64,000 nt of DNA from an uncultured Granulosicoccus sp. (lineage in GTDB: Bacteria; Pseudomonadota; Gammaproteobacteria; Granulosicoccales; Granulosicoccaceae): the NCBI GenBank assembly GCA_947492525.1, contig CANLNQ010000011.1, positions 62,001-126,000 of the forward strand, in the 5' to 3' direction. Below are positions 48,280 to 58,352 of the stretch, piece after piece (positions within the stretch are counted from its first letter, which is position 1; every line of letters begins with the position of its first letter). The notes under the pieces are model-generated. The model made no database searches, was not told the DNA's origin, and was given only the letters and a program-made list of their open reading frames with translations. A program made the position numbers and the translations under genes.

Positions 48280-49305
48280 TCAGCCCCAGCAGCGATCCAT
48301 GCCTTCCTTGGTATCAATCGATTCGACCCCGTCAACCGGCTTGTCAGTCACCAGAGAGACACCGGTGTTGAAAAAGTCCAGACCGGGAGTGGGTTCAGGC
48401 TTCACACCATCTTCCGCCCAGGCCTTGATGGCCTCGACACCCTTGGACGCCATCAACAGAGGATACTGCTGCGAGGTGGCACCAATGACACCGTCAGCGA
48501 CATTGCTGACGCCAGGACAACCGCCGTCAACCGAGACGATGAGCACATCCTCTTCCCGACCGAATGCCTTCAAGGCTTCATAGGCACCTGCCGCGGCCGG
48601 CTCGTTGATGGTGTAGACGACATTGATTTCCGGATCCTTCTGCATCAGGTTTTCCATGGCTGTGCGGCCACCCTCCTCATTACCGGCAGTCACCTCGTTG
48701 CCGACAATGCGAGGATCTGTCTCGTCGCCCCATTTCTTCGGGTCGTTCAACTCGATACCGAAGCCTTGCAGAAAACCCTGATCGCGCAAGACACCGACAG
48801 AGGGCTGGCTGGCCGCCAGATCCAGCATGGCAATCTTTGCATTGGCAGCCTCGTCGCCCAGTTGAGCAGCGGCCCACTGGCCAATGAGTTCGCCCGCCTT
48901 GAAGTTGTCGGTGGCAAACGTGGCGTCGGCCGAGTCAATGGGCTCCAGCGGTGTATCGAGTGCGATGACAAGCAGCCCCGCATCCTGAGCCTGCTGGACA
49001 ACGGGGACGATGCCGGCCGTATCCGAGGCGGTAATCAGGATCCCCTTGGCGCCAGACGCGATGCAGGTTTCCACAGCCTGAACCTGAGTCTCGTGATCAC
49101 CATCCACCTTTCCGGCATACGTCGACAGAGTAATTCCCAGTTCTTCTGCCTTGGCGGTGGCACCTTCTTTCATCTTCACGAAAAAGGGGTTGATGTCCGT
49201 CTTGGTGATCAGGCAGGCACCGATATCTGCCGCTGCGGCAGGCATGGCGGCACTGGCACCCAGAATGGCAATGGCCAGGGCAGTTCTTGAAGTCGTGATA
49301 CGCAT
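48280..49305 (-). CDS. frcB: Fructose-type sugar ABC transporter, periplasmic binding protein
   Basis: 341 residues from the ATG at 49305, just after GAGGAAGAAAA. Signal peptide [19 protein letters not shown]. Peripla_BP_4 fold: [20 protein letters not shown] at the N-terminus, [50 protein letters not shown] and FNTGVSLV. It delivers sugar to FrcC/FrcA. Similarity of layout to rhizobial FrcB suggests fructose, but ribose, mannose or xylose cannot be excluded. Its promoter region holds a perfect palindrome shared with the divergent ROK regulator gene. Confidence 0.9.
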   Translation of the reverse strand: MRITTSRTALAIAILGASAAMPAAAADIGACLITKTDINPFFVKMKEGATAKAEELGITLSTYAGKVDGDHETQVQAVETCIASGAKGILITASDTAGIVPVVQQAQDAGLLVIALDTPLEPIDSADATFATDNFKAGELIGQWAAAQLGDEAANAKIAMLDLAASQPSVGVLRDQGFLQGFGIELNDPKKWGDETDPRIVGNEVTAGNEEGGRTAMENLMQKDPEINVVYTINEPAAAGAYEALKAFGREEDVLIVSVDGGCPGVSNVADGVIGATSQQYPLLMASKGVEAIKAWAEDGVKPEPTPGLDFFNTGVSLVTDKPVDGVESIDTKEGMDRCWG

Positions 49306-49389
49306 TTTTCTTCCTCTACGGTGGTGTTGGTGCGGTGATGTCTTGAGCTGGTGCCAGCCGCCATCAGGCTCAGCGGGCAACCTGAGTAC

Positions 49390-49418
49390 ATGAAAACGCA
49401 AAAAAGTATCTATGTCAA
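49390..49418 (-). promoter_or_regulatory. frcB promoter
   Basis: On the minus strand TTGACA (49418-49413) is followed by 17 bp and TTTCAT (49395-49390). Transcription would start near 49383, giving a leader of about 78 nt before frcB. The -35 overlaps the operator half-site at 49415-49424. Confidence 0.6.
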
Positions 49419-49447
49419 TAAATAAATTAATTTGATGTATTTATTGA
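49415..49447. promoter_or_regulatory. Palindromic operator in the frcB-ROK divergent region
   Basis: TCAATAAATA (49415-49424) and TATTTATTGA (49438-49447) are perfect inverted repeats separated by 13 bp of AT-rich DNA (49425-49437). One arm covers the -35 of the frcB promoter. The size and AT-rich character suit a dimeric winged-helix protein such as the divergently encoded ROK regulator. Confidence 0.7.
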
Positions 49448-49520
49448 TTCGCAGGCCTGTCATGGGTTAACTTGCGTTCTCAGGCGCACGCTTTCGCGTC
49501 GCAGACACTCGCACCGAGTC

Positions 49521-50792
49521 ATGAAACAATGGCCCAACTCAACGGCAGACCGCGTGAACGCTGACACCAGGGAATCGTCAGACTCGCAGACTCCGGACCC
49601 CGGCTCTGGTCTTGGCGGTTCCAATCTGAGTCATGTGCGGGCCTATAACGAACGCCTGGTGCTGTCGCTGATTCGTACGGAAGCCCTGTCCCGGGCAGAA
49701 ATCGCTCGCCGCACCGGCCTCTCACCGCAGACAATCACACTGATCACCCGCTCCCTGAGCACCGAAGGACTGATAGAGACCGGAGAACCGGTCAGAGGCA
49801 AGGTCGGTCAACCATCCGTTCCGCTGAAGCTGAACCCGAATGGCGCCTATTTTCTCGGCCTCAAGGTGGGCAGGCGCAGTGCCGAGATGATCCTGATCAA
49901 CTTCAAGGGCGATGTCCTGCAACACCGGCTGGAATATTACGCCTACCCGACGCCGGACTGCATCATGGAGTTCATGACGCGCGAGATCCCCGACATCACA
50001 CGCTTGCTGGGAGATGACGACATACACAGGCTGCACGGCCTGGGTATCGCCATGCCTTTCCAGCTCTGGAGCTGGAGCGACACGATCGATGCACCTGCCG
50101 CTGCTCTCGAGCAATGGCGAGACTTCGATTTCGTGCAGGCGCTGGCCGAGGTTACCACGCTGCCCATCTTCATCGAGAATGATGCCACGTCAGCCTGCGG
50201 GGCAGAACTGACCTTCGGTGAAGGACACTTGTACCCTCACTACGCCTATTTCTTCATCGGCTACTTCATCGGTGGAGCGCTGGTCATCAACGGCTCGGTT
50301 CACGCGGGCCACACCGGCAATGCCGGCGCTTTCGGGTCACTACCAGTCATGGACAGGCAGTCCCCGGGACGCCTTGTGCAACTGATCGACACCGCCTCGG
50401 TGCACCTGCTCGAGAGTGATGAGGCCTGTCGTCGTGTACTCAAGAAGGACTATCTGGATCACGACTCGGCCTTCTGGTCGAGTGGTGAAGCGGCTGTTGA
50501 CAACTGGATAGACCGCACATCCGACTCTCTGGCAATCGCCATCACATCCGTCAGCAGCGTCACCGACGTGGGTGCCATCATCATCGATGGTGGCTTTCCG
50601 GACGCCGTCCGCCAACGCATCGTGGAACAGACCAGCCGTGCACTGTCGCTGCTGGATACCAAGGGGATCAATCTCCCTCTGGTCAAAGCGGGCGTCATCG
50701 GGCCCGGCGCAAGAGCGCTGGGTGCCGCCAGGCTTCCGCTATTTTCCCGATTTCTGCTCGACCAGTCTGTTCTGACCAGCGCAGGCGGATGA
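49521..50792 (+). CDS. ROK-family transcriptional regulator of the sugar transporter
   Basis: 423 residues. After a 35-residue hydrophilic tail comes a winged helix (LIRTEALSRAEIARRTGLS, PQTITLITRSLSTEGLI) and a ROK sugar-kinase-like domain (GLGIAMPFQLWSW, FIENDATSACGAEL, GAFGSLPVMD). The zinc-binding CxCGxxGCxE motif of active ROK kinases and NagC is missing, so it is probably a pure sugar-sensing repressor. It is divergent from frcBCA with an operator-like palindrome between them. The inducer is probably the transported sugar or its phosphate. Confidence 0.88.
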   Translation: MKQWPNSTADRVNADTRESSDSQTPDPGSGLGGSNLSHVRAYNERLVLSLIRTEALSRAEIARRTGLSPQTITLITRSLSTEGLIETGEPVRGKVGQPSVPLKLNPNGAYFLGLKVGRRSAEMILINFKGDVLQHRLEYYAYPTPDCIMEFMTREIPDITRLLGDDDIHRLHGLGIAMPFQLWSWSDTIDAPAAALEQWRDFDFVQALAEVTTLPIFIENDATSACGAELTFGEGHLYPHYAYFFIGYFIGGALVINGSVHAGHTGNAGAFGSLPVMDRQSPGRLVQLIDTASVHLLESDEACRRVLKKDYLDHDSAFWSSGEAAVDNWIDRTSDSLAIAITSVSSVTDVGAIIIDGGFPDAVRQRIVEQTSRALSLLDTKGINLPLVKAGVIGPGARALGAARLPLFSRFLLDQSVLTSAGG

Positions 50793-50802
50793 TCTCTAGT
50801 GT

Positions 50803-50833
50803 ACTGTTTCAGACAAAGCGTTCATTCAGCGAG
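50803..50833. repeat. Single copy of the 11977-12039 repeat arm
   Basis: 31 bp matching 11977-12007 with two mismatches (shared parts ACTGTTTCA and AGCGTTCATTCAGCGAG). It begins ten bases after the ROK gene stop. No inverted partner is found within the 161-bp gap. Confidence 0.75.
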
Positions 50834-50902
50834 TCGCCAGGCAGCAACGGCCTGTGCCGATCAGGCTCATCTGACACTACGGGAGTACTTCGATCAAACC
50901 GC

Positions 50903-50926
50903 CGATTGCGGACAAGGCCGCAATCG
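50903..50926 (-). terminator. Stem-loop between the ROK gene and glyA
   Basis: CGATTGCGG (50903-50911) pairs perfectly with CCGCAATCG (50918-50926), loop of 6 nt, in the gap between two convergent genes. No T run follows on either strand; probably terminates or protects one or both transcripts. Confidence 0.5.
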
Positions 50927-50953
50927 ACAGGCTAGACGACGATAGGGACAGAC

Positions 50954-52261
<1,308 letters not shown>

Positions 52262-52375
52262 TGTGAGGACATCTCGAAGGGTTAAAGAATCGCATACAAC
52301 CGGGAATGTCTCTATTATGCCTTCCACAGACCGGTCTTGCCGACCGGATTTAACCAAAGCACTCATCGACTTACC

Positions 52376-54955
52376 ATGACGAATGCCATACAGAGCTTTG
52401 CAGATGTCAAGCTGCACAACGAAATCAGGGCCGCCGACGGGTCAATACTCCCGAGCTGGCAGGCAATCACCAGTGTCATGGACAAACTCGATGCCAGCCA
52501 GATCGAGCGCCGCCAGACCGATATCGCCCGGCAATTGCGTGCAAACGGTATCGCCTACAGCTCTCTGGCAGAAACCGACGCCACCCCGCGGCCCTGGAAC
52601 CTTGATCTGTACCCCATGGTCATCGAATCGGCAGACTGGGCGGCGCTGAGTAACGGGCTGGAACAACGTGCCAGACTGAAGCAGGCCATCCTGAGCGATA
52701 TCTACGGCAATCAGAATCTGCTCAAGAAAGGCTTGATTCCCCCCGCCATGGTCTTTGCGCACAAGGGCTATCTGCGAGATGCCGTGCACTGCGACGATTC
52801 CCAGTCGCTTCCGCTGTTCAGCGCGGATGTGTCCCGCTCACCGTCAGGCCGCTGGTATGTGGTCGATGAGATCTGCCAGTTTCCGGAAGGCATCGGCTAT
52901 GCACTGGAGAATCGGCTCGTCCTGTCGCGCACCCTGCCCCGGCTGTTCCGCAATTCCCGGGTTCTGCGCATAGCCGAATACTTCAAACAGCTGCAAAGCT
53001 ATATCGGACACCTGTCCGAATACGACGGACGTTGCGTCATGCTGGCACCCGGGCCCACGCATCCGCACTACTTCGAATACGCCTACCTGTCCAAATACCT
53101 CGGCTACACCCTGGTACAGGTAGGTGATCTGACCATCCGGGACAACAGGGCCTATATAAAGACCGTCTCCGGATTGCAGCGAGTGGCGGTCATCTTCCGC
53201 TTCATCAATGACTTCGAACTGGATCCGCTGGCCATCGGCCAATCGGGTGTCAAGGGCATCACGGGTCTGTTCCAGGCTGTGCGCGCCGGTGGGGTGAAAG
53301 TCATCAACCCTCTGGGAGCCGGTGTCATGGAGAATGCGGCGCTCAACAGCTGCATGAGCAGATTGTGCCGGGAACTGCTGGGTGAGGATCTGATTCTGCC
53401 GGGCCCACCCACCTACTGGCTGGGCGATGACAAGCAGCGCAATCATGTTCTGGGAAAGCTGGACAAGCTGCTTTTCCGCAATATCGATTCTCTGGGCCAG
53501 TTGCACGATCCTCGCCTGATGTCGGCTGACGAACTCGATCGCCTGCACATGAGCATCAGGCGCACTCCTCAACGTTTCGTCGCTCAGGAACGGATAGATC
53601 GCTCCTGCGCGCCGGGATTTCGTGGCACCGAAAAAGTGCAAAGGCAGATCACTGTACGCCTCTACATGGTGCGACAGGACGATGGACAATCCTTCAAGTA
53701 CCAGACCATGCCGGGCGGACTCTGTCTGCTCGACACCGTGGCAGAAGGCAGACGTCCCTCGTTCAATTCCCTGATCGGCAGCAAGGACACCTGGGTCATC
53801 GCCGATGGTCCGGTCAAACCGGTGACGCTGCTCGGCAAGCGGGCACTGGAGAACCAGTATGTTCTCAATGGCGAGCTACCCAGTCGCGTGGCAGAAAATC
53901 TCTTCTGGATGGGGCGCAACGCGGCTCGCTGCGAAAATTCCGCACGCCTGCTGCGCTCTGTGTTCCAGGTATTGCAGAATGATGATGTTGACAGTTCTCA
54001 GGTCAGCCCGGTATTGAGTGCGATCCTGCGGGCCACCACGCAGGCCAGCGGCACACTACCGGGTTTCGTCGGTCGTGGAGGTGCGCGCAAACTGGAGAAT
54101 CCGGACAAGGAACTGCTGTCTCTGCTGCACGACCCCGACCGAGTCGGTACGCTGCCCTGGACGCTGAAGGCTCTGCAGAACAGCGCATCGGCAGTTCGTG
54201 ACAGAGTCTCGGATGAACTGCTGCAGATACTCAACCGGCTCGAGGACAGACGCACCAGACTTGTGCAAGACACCAGCAAGAGTTTGTTCACCGACGACTC
54301 CGGCGTGCTCGAACAGACCAGTCAGCAACTGGACGACATCCTGATGCTGTTGTCGGCGTTTTCCGGGCTCACGCATGAGAACTTCACGCACGGTGACGGC
54401 TGGCGCTTCATGATGCTGGGTCGGCGTCTCGATCGTGTTGCACAGTATTCGGTCATCATCGACACCATGTTGAGCCAGGAGAGAGAGGACACGCTGCTTC
54501 TGGAAACACTGTTGAAACTCTTTGACAGCACAATGACATACCGAAGTCGTTATCGTAGCCAGATGGACGCCAGCCTGGTATTGCAGTTGTTGATGCTTGA
54601 CGAATACAACCCGCGCTCTCTCGCCTTTCAATTGAACGAGATCGAGAAAACGATCAGGCGATTGCCCGGCCGACGCAATCTGTCTCAGGCGGATGACCTG
54701 TCACGTCTCGTGATAGCAGGCCACAGCCGGATACAACTTGCCGATACCGAGGTGCTGGTCAATGCGTCACGCGGATCACGTCAGAACCTGAGCAAATTTC
54801 TCGGCGTGCTGTCGAAACTGCCCTACGAAATGGCGGATGTGCTCAGTGCTACCTACTTTGCGCATGTGGAAAGCAGTCAGCAGCTCTCTGACGTATCGGC
54901 CAACAGTCCGAGCGTCGTGAAAACCGACCCGGCTGCGGGTGGAATGCCATCATGA
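52376..54955 (+). CDS. Fused circularly permuted ATP-grasp (type 2) and alpha-E domain protein
   Basis: 859 residues from the ATG at 52376. Residues about 50-500 match the CP_ATPgrasp_2 family ([94 protein letters not shown]). After [20 protein letters not shown], residues about 525-835 are an alpha-helical alpha-E domain. The region that in the stand-alone copy holds the glycine-rich loop KPANESGGYGM reads [15 protein letters not shown], and the LEDN acidic motif reads VVDEICQ, so ATP binding may be lost. Its predicted role, from family analysis, is in amide-bond formation with the genes that follow; ATGA overlap with the next gene. Confidence 0.88.
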   Translation: MTNAIQSFADVKLHNEIRAADGSILPSWQAITSVMDKLDASQIERRQTDIARQLRANGIAYSSLAETDATPRPWNLDLYPMVIESADWAALSNGLEQRARLKQAILSDIYGNQNLLKKGLIPPAMVFAHKGYLRDAVHCDDSQSLPLFSADVSRSPSGRWYVVDEICQFPEGIGYALENRLVLSRTLPRLFRNSRVLRIAEYFKQLQSYIGHLSEYDGRCVMLAPGPTHPHYFEYAYLSKYLGYTLVQVGDLTIRDNRAYIKTVSGLQRVAVIFRFINDFELDPLAIGQSGVKGITGLFQAVRAGGVKVINPLGAGVMENAALNSCMSRLCRELLGEDLILPGPPTYWLGDDKQRNHVLGKLDKLLFRNIDSLGQLHDPRLMSADELDRLHMSIRRTPQRFVAQERIDRSCAPGFRGTEKVQRQITVRLYMVRQDDGQSFKYQTMPGGLCLLDTVAEGRRPSFNSLIGSKDTWVIADGPVKPVTLLGKRALENQYVLNGELPSRVAENLFWMGRNAARCENSARLLRSVFQVLQNDDVDSSQVSPVLSAILRATTQASGTLPGFVGRGGARKLENPDKELLSLLHDPDRVGTLPWTLKALQNSASAVRDRVSDELLQILNRLEDRRTRLVQDTSKSLFTDDSGVLEQTSQQLDDILMLLSAFSGLTHENFTHGDGWRFMMLGRRLDRVAQYSVIIDTMLSQEREDTLLLETLLKLFDSTMTYRSRYRSQMDASLVLQLLMLDEYNPRSLAFQLNEIEKTIRRLPGRRNLSQADDLSRLVIAGHSRIQLADTEVLVNASRGSRQNLSKFLGVLSKLPYEMADVLSATYFAHVESSQQLSDVSANSPSVVKTDPAAGGMPS

Positions 54956-55851
54956 AACTGCAAGTCAGACACAAGACGCTCTACGAATACACACAGCTTG
55001 CGAGTCTGTCCCACAACCACGTCTGCCTGCAGCCTCGCAGTACTGCCGCGCAACAGTGCCTCGACTCCCGAATAGAGGTCAACCCCGAACCCGGCAACAT
55101 CCAGTTCGACACCGATGTATTCGGTAACCAGACGGCCCGATTCAATCTGAGCCACAGGCACAAGTTCTGTGACATTGTAGTGACCTCACTGATACAGACG
55201 CGGGATGTACTGCCTCCGCTGCCGCCCTCTCACAGTGTCAGCGACAACCTTCAGCTCCTGCTGGCAAGCAATACCCAGGATGCACTGATGGCACAGGACT
55301 GCCTGCTGCCCTCACCGTTCATCCCCGCCAGCGACACACTGGAAGAGTTCATCAAGGAGCTGCCACTGGGTAATCAGGAGGTGGTGGAATATGCGCAGAA
55401 CATGATGGAGCATATCTTCACGACCTTCGACTACACCTCGGGTTTTTCCAATCTGGTCACGCCTCTGAGCGAGATTCACAAGGCAAGAAAGGGGGTATGC
55501 CAGGACTTTGCACATCTGGCCATCGGTGCTCTGCGCCGGCAGGGAATACCGGCGCGCTATGTCAGCGGCTACCTGGAAACGCTACCGCCACCGGGGCAGA
55601 AAAAGTTACAGGGTGCTGACGCTTCGCACGCCTGGTATGCGATATTCGACGCAGAGCATGGCTGGATCGATTTCGATCCGACCAACAACAAGAGGCCTGA
55701 CAACCAGTACATAACAACAGCCTGGGGTCGTGACTATGGGGATGTTACGCCGGTCAAGGGAATGGTATATGGTGGAGGCACGCACTCATTGACAGTGGAA
55801 GTCGATGTTCTGAGAATGCAAGACAGAGTTTTAACCTTGGCGGAGACCTGA
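54952..55851 (+). CDS. Transglutaminase-like cysteine protease/transferase
   Basis: 299 residues. The N-terminal beta domain of the bacterial transglutaminase family ([22 protein letters not shown]) is followed by a transglut_core with the full triad: Cys in RKGVCQDFAHL, His in ADASHAWYAIF and Asp in WIDFDPTNN. No signal peptide, so it acts in the cytoplasm. These proteins can cleave or re-form amide bonds. Starts by ATGA overlap with the fused ATP-grasp gene and is followed 5 nt later by the second ATP-grasp gene. Length and layout match the short (about 290-residue) member of such clusters. Confidence 0.9.
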   Translation: MKLQVRHKTLYEYTQLASLSHNHVCLQPRSTAAQQCLDSRIEVNPEPGNIQFDTDVFGNQTARFNLSHRHKFCDIVVTSLIQTRDVLPPLPPSHSVSDNLQLLLASNTQDALMAQDCLLPSPFIPASDTLEEFIKELPLGNQEVVEYAQNMMEHIFTTFDYTSGFSNLVTPLSEIHKARKGVCQDFAHLAIGALRRQGIPARYVSGYLETLPPPGQKKLQGADASHAWYAIFDAEHGWIDFDPTNNKRPDNQYITTAWGRDYGDVTPVKGMVYGGGTHSLTVEVDVLRMQDRVLTLAET

Positions 55852-55856
55852 AGCCT

Positions 55857-57341
55857 ATGCCTGATCGCTGGAAGCACTACGAAAGCCCGGGATTCGATGA
55901 ACTGATTGCCAATGACGGCGCTCCCCGACAAGCAGCGAAGCATCTGATCAACTGGCTCAATGAATTAAGCGAGGCAGACCTGTCTCATCGACAGCGTGCA
56001 GCCCAATTGGCAATCGAACAGATGGGAATCACCTTCACCGTCTATTCGGACAAAGGCAATATCGACAGAGAGTGGCCACTCGACATCGTGCCCAGAGTCA
56101 TCGATGCACTGGAATGGAGCAAGATAGAAGCAGGCTTGAAACAGCGCCTCAAGGCACTCAACCTCTTCATCAACGATCTCTACAATGATCAGGCCATACT
56201 CAAGGACAACATCATTCCGCGAGACCTGATCGAGTCATCCAGCAACTTCCGGCCTGAATGCCTTGGCATGAACCCCGCGCACGGAGTCTGGGCACATATC
56301 TGCGGTAGTGATCTCGTCCGTGGGGATGACGGCACCATCTACGTGCTGGAAGACAATCTGCGGGTGCCGTCAGGGGTGTCGTACATGATCGAGAACCGCG
56401 AGGTCATGAAGCGCGCCATGCCTGAAGTGTTCCATCAGTGTCACATCCTCCCGGTGGACAACTACACCGAGAACCTGCAGAACATGCTGTCGTCCCTGAG
56501 TGATGAGGAAGAGCCGTGCCTGGTGGTGATGACGCCGGGTGTTTTCAATTCGGCCTACTTCGAACATACCTTTCTGGCGCAGGAAATCGGCGCCGAGCTG
56601 GTCGAGGGCCGGGATCTGGTCGTGCTCGACGATGGCTATGTCTACATGCGTGTGGTGGGCGGACTGAAACGTGTCGATGTCATCTATCGCCGCGTGGACG
56701 ACGCCTTCATCGACCCGGAATGCTTCAACCCGGATTCGACTCTCGGTGTCAGTGGCCTGATGAAGGCCTGGCGCGCCGGGAAGGTTGCCATCGCCAATGC
56801 ACCCGGCGCGGGCGTGGCCGATGACAAGGTCATCTACTCCTATGTCCCCGACATCATCCGCTACTATCTGAACGAGGAGCCGCTGATCGCGAACGTACCC
56901 ACCTATCGTTGCGAGAACGAGGAGGAACGTCAACACGTACTCGACAACCTCGCCGATCTCGTCGTCAAGCCTGCCAACGAATCCGGTGGCTATGGCATGC
57001 TCATCGGTCCACAGAGTACGGCGGAAGAGCAGGCCGAGATGGCCGAAAACATCCGCAAGAATCCGCGCAACTACATCGGGCAGCCAACGCTGACCCTGTC
57101 CACATCGCCCATCCTCAGTGAAGGACGGTATCAGCCCAGACATCTGGACCTGCGCCCCTTTGTCCTGCAAGGCAAGGAGATGACGGTCACGACCGGCGGC
57201 CTCACACGCGTGGCAATGGTCGAAGGATCGCTTGTCGTCAACTCATCGCAAGGTGGCGGCAGCAAGGATACCTGGGTGGTGCACAGCAACAATACAAGCC
57301 CAGTCCCGAACAACAGCCAGCGACAAACGCAGGAGCATTAA
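55857..57341 (+). CDS. Stand-alone circularly permuted ATP-grasp (type 2) amidoligase
   Basis: 494 residues. All expected features of CP_ATPgrasp_2 are present: DIVPRVIDALEWSKIEAGLKQ, LNLFINDLYNDQ, the acidic YVLEDNLRVPSGVSYMIENR, KVAIANAPGAGVADDK, and the nucleotide-binding loop LVVKPANESGGYGM; LDLRPFVLQGKEM and GGLTRVAM follow. The C-terminus is Gln/Ser-rich and disordered. It is the likely active ligase of the cluster, expected to use ATP to join a carboxylate and an amine, perhaps a peptide bond. The substrate is unknown. Confidence 0.92.
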   Translation: MPDRWKHYESPGFDELIANDGAPRQAAKHLINWLNELSEADLSHRQRAAQLAIEQMGITFTVYSDKGNIDREWPLDIVPRVIDALEWSKIEAGLKQRLKALNLFINDLYNDQAILKDNIIPRDLIESSSNFRPECLGMNPAHGVWAHICGSDLVRGDDGTIYVLEDNLRVPSGVSYMIENREVMKRAMPEVFHQCHILPVDNYTENLQNMLSSLSDEEEPCLVVMTPGVFNSAYFEHTFLAQEIGAELVEGRDLVVLDDGYVYMRVVGGLKRVDVIYRRVDDAFIDPECFNPDSTLGVSGLMKAWRAGKVAIANAPGAGVADDKVIYSYVPDIIRYYLNEEPLIANVPTYRCENEEERQHVLDNLADLVVKPANESGGYGMLIGPQSTAEEQAEMAENIRKNPRNYIGQPTLTLSTSPILSEGRYQPRHLDLRPFVLQGKEMTVTTGGLTRVAMVEGSLVVNSSQGGGSKDTWVVHSNNTSPVPNNSQRQTQEH

Positions 57342-57344
57342 GCC

Positions 57345-58352
57345 ATGCTTGCCAGAGTTGCCGAAAACATGTACTGGTTGAGTCGCTACCTCGAGCGCGC
57401 CGAGAACACGGTTCGCCTGATCCAGGTTCACAGCAATCTGCTGATGGATCTGCCGGGACTCGACGATCACCAGAGCTGGATACCATTGATATCCATCAAT
57501 GGACTCGACAAGGAGTTTGCCGAGGTGCACGTCAGTGCCACCGAGACCTCGGTCAATCATTTTCTGCTTACCGATCGGGACAATCCCGGCTCGTTGATCA
57601 ATGACTTCGCGGCCATCCAGGCAAACCTGAGAAGCTGTCGGGACATCATCCCCAAGACCAGCTATGAGTCCATCAACAGCCTTTGCCGACTGGTCAGCCG
57701 GGAAGTGGAAAGTGTCTATGCCCAACCGTCTCACCGTCTGGTTTTCCTGAGGGATGTCGAGGACCGCCTGCAATCGATCTCGGGCAGCCTGAACAGCAAC
57801 ATGAGCCACGATCTGGCATACAGGGTCATGCGCATGGGCTGCTATCTGGAGAGGGCCGACATGACCTCGCGGGTCATCGATGTGCAATCCACCCGGCTCT
57901 CTGCCAATTATTCCAGCGGTGAACTCATTGCCATCCAGAATCAGCGATGGGTCGCCGTTCTGCGAACACTGGTTGCTCATCAGATGTATCGACAGCAATT
58001 GCGTCGCCCCGTCAATGGTCCCGATACGCTGGCCTTTCTGCTCTCCGATCCGGGGCTGCCGCGCTCCTACGCCTTTTGCCTGAATCACCTGGATGATTCC
58101 TTTCGCAAGGTGGGCGGCAGCGAGGCACCTCGAAAGGCCGTCGCCGCTCTGCAGCAAAAACTCGACAGTGCCGTCTACCCGACGCTTGCCAACGATCCCG
58201 AGAAACTGCACGAATTCCTGGATGATCTGCAGTTGGGCATGCTCGACGTCAGTGCCGCCCTGTCCACTGCCTACTTTCAATCACAAGATACGGTAGCCGA
58301 TGGCGAATCGGGTATCGATCAGGAAACAGCCGTATTGGAAACTTCTGTATGA
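57345..58352 (+). CDS. Alpha-E domain protein
   Basis: 335 residues, all helical. The N-terminus LARVAENMYWLSRYLERAENTVRLIQVH is the alpha-E hallmark (AE..YWLGRYxERAE), and RADMTSRVIDVQ, RVMRMGCYLERADMT and AFCLNHLD repeat the pattern, indicating an internal duplication in the fold. It follows the ATP-grasp gene by 3 nt and overlaps the next gene by 4 nt. Alpha-E proteins always accompany this ATP-grasp family and are thought to be its partner or to hold the substrate; no catalytic residues are recognised. Confidence 0.92.
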   Translation: MLARVAENMYWLSRYLERAENTVRLIQVHSNLLMDLPGLDDHQSWIPLISINGLDKEFAEVHVSATETSVNHFLLTDRDNPGSLINDFAAIQANLRSCRDIIPKTSYESINSLCRLVSREVESVYAQPSHRLVFLRDVEDRLQSISGSLNSNMSHDLAYRVMRMGCYLERADMTSRVIDVQSTRLSANYSSGELIAIQNQRWVAVLRTLVAHQMYRQQLRRPVNGPDTLAFLLSDPGLPRSYAFCLNHLDDSFRKVGGSEAPRKAVAALQQKLDSAVYPTLANDPEKLHEFLDDLQLGMLDVSAALSTAYFQSQDTVADGESGIDQETAVLETSV

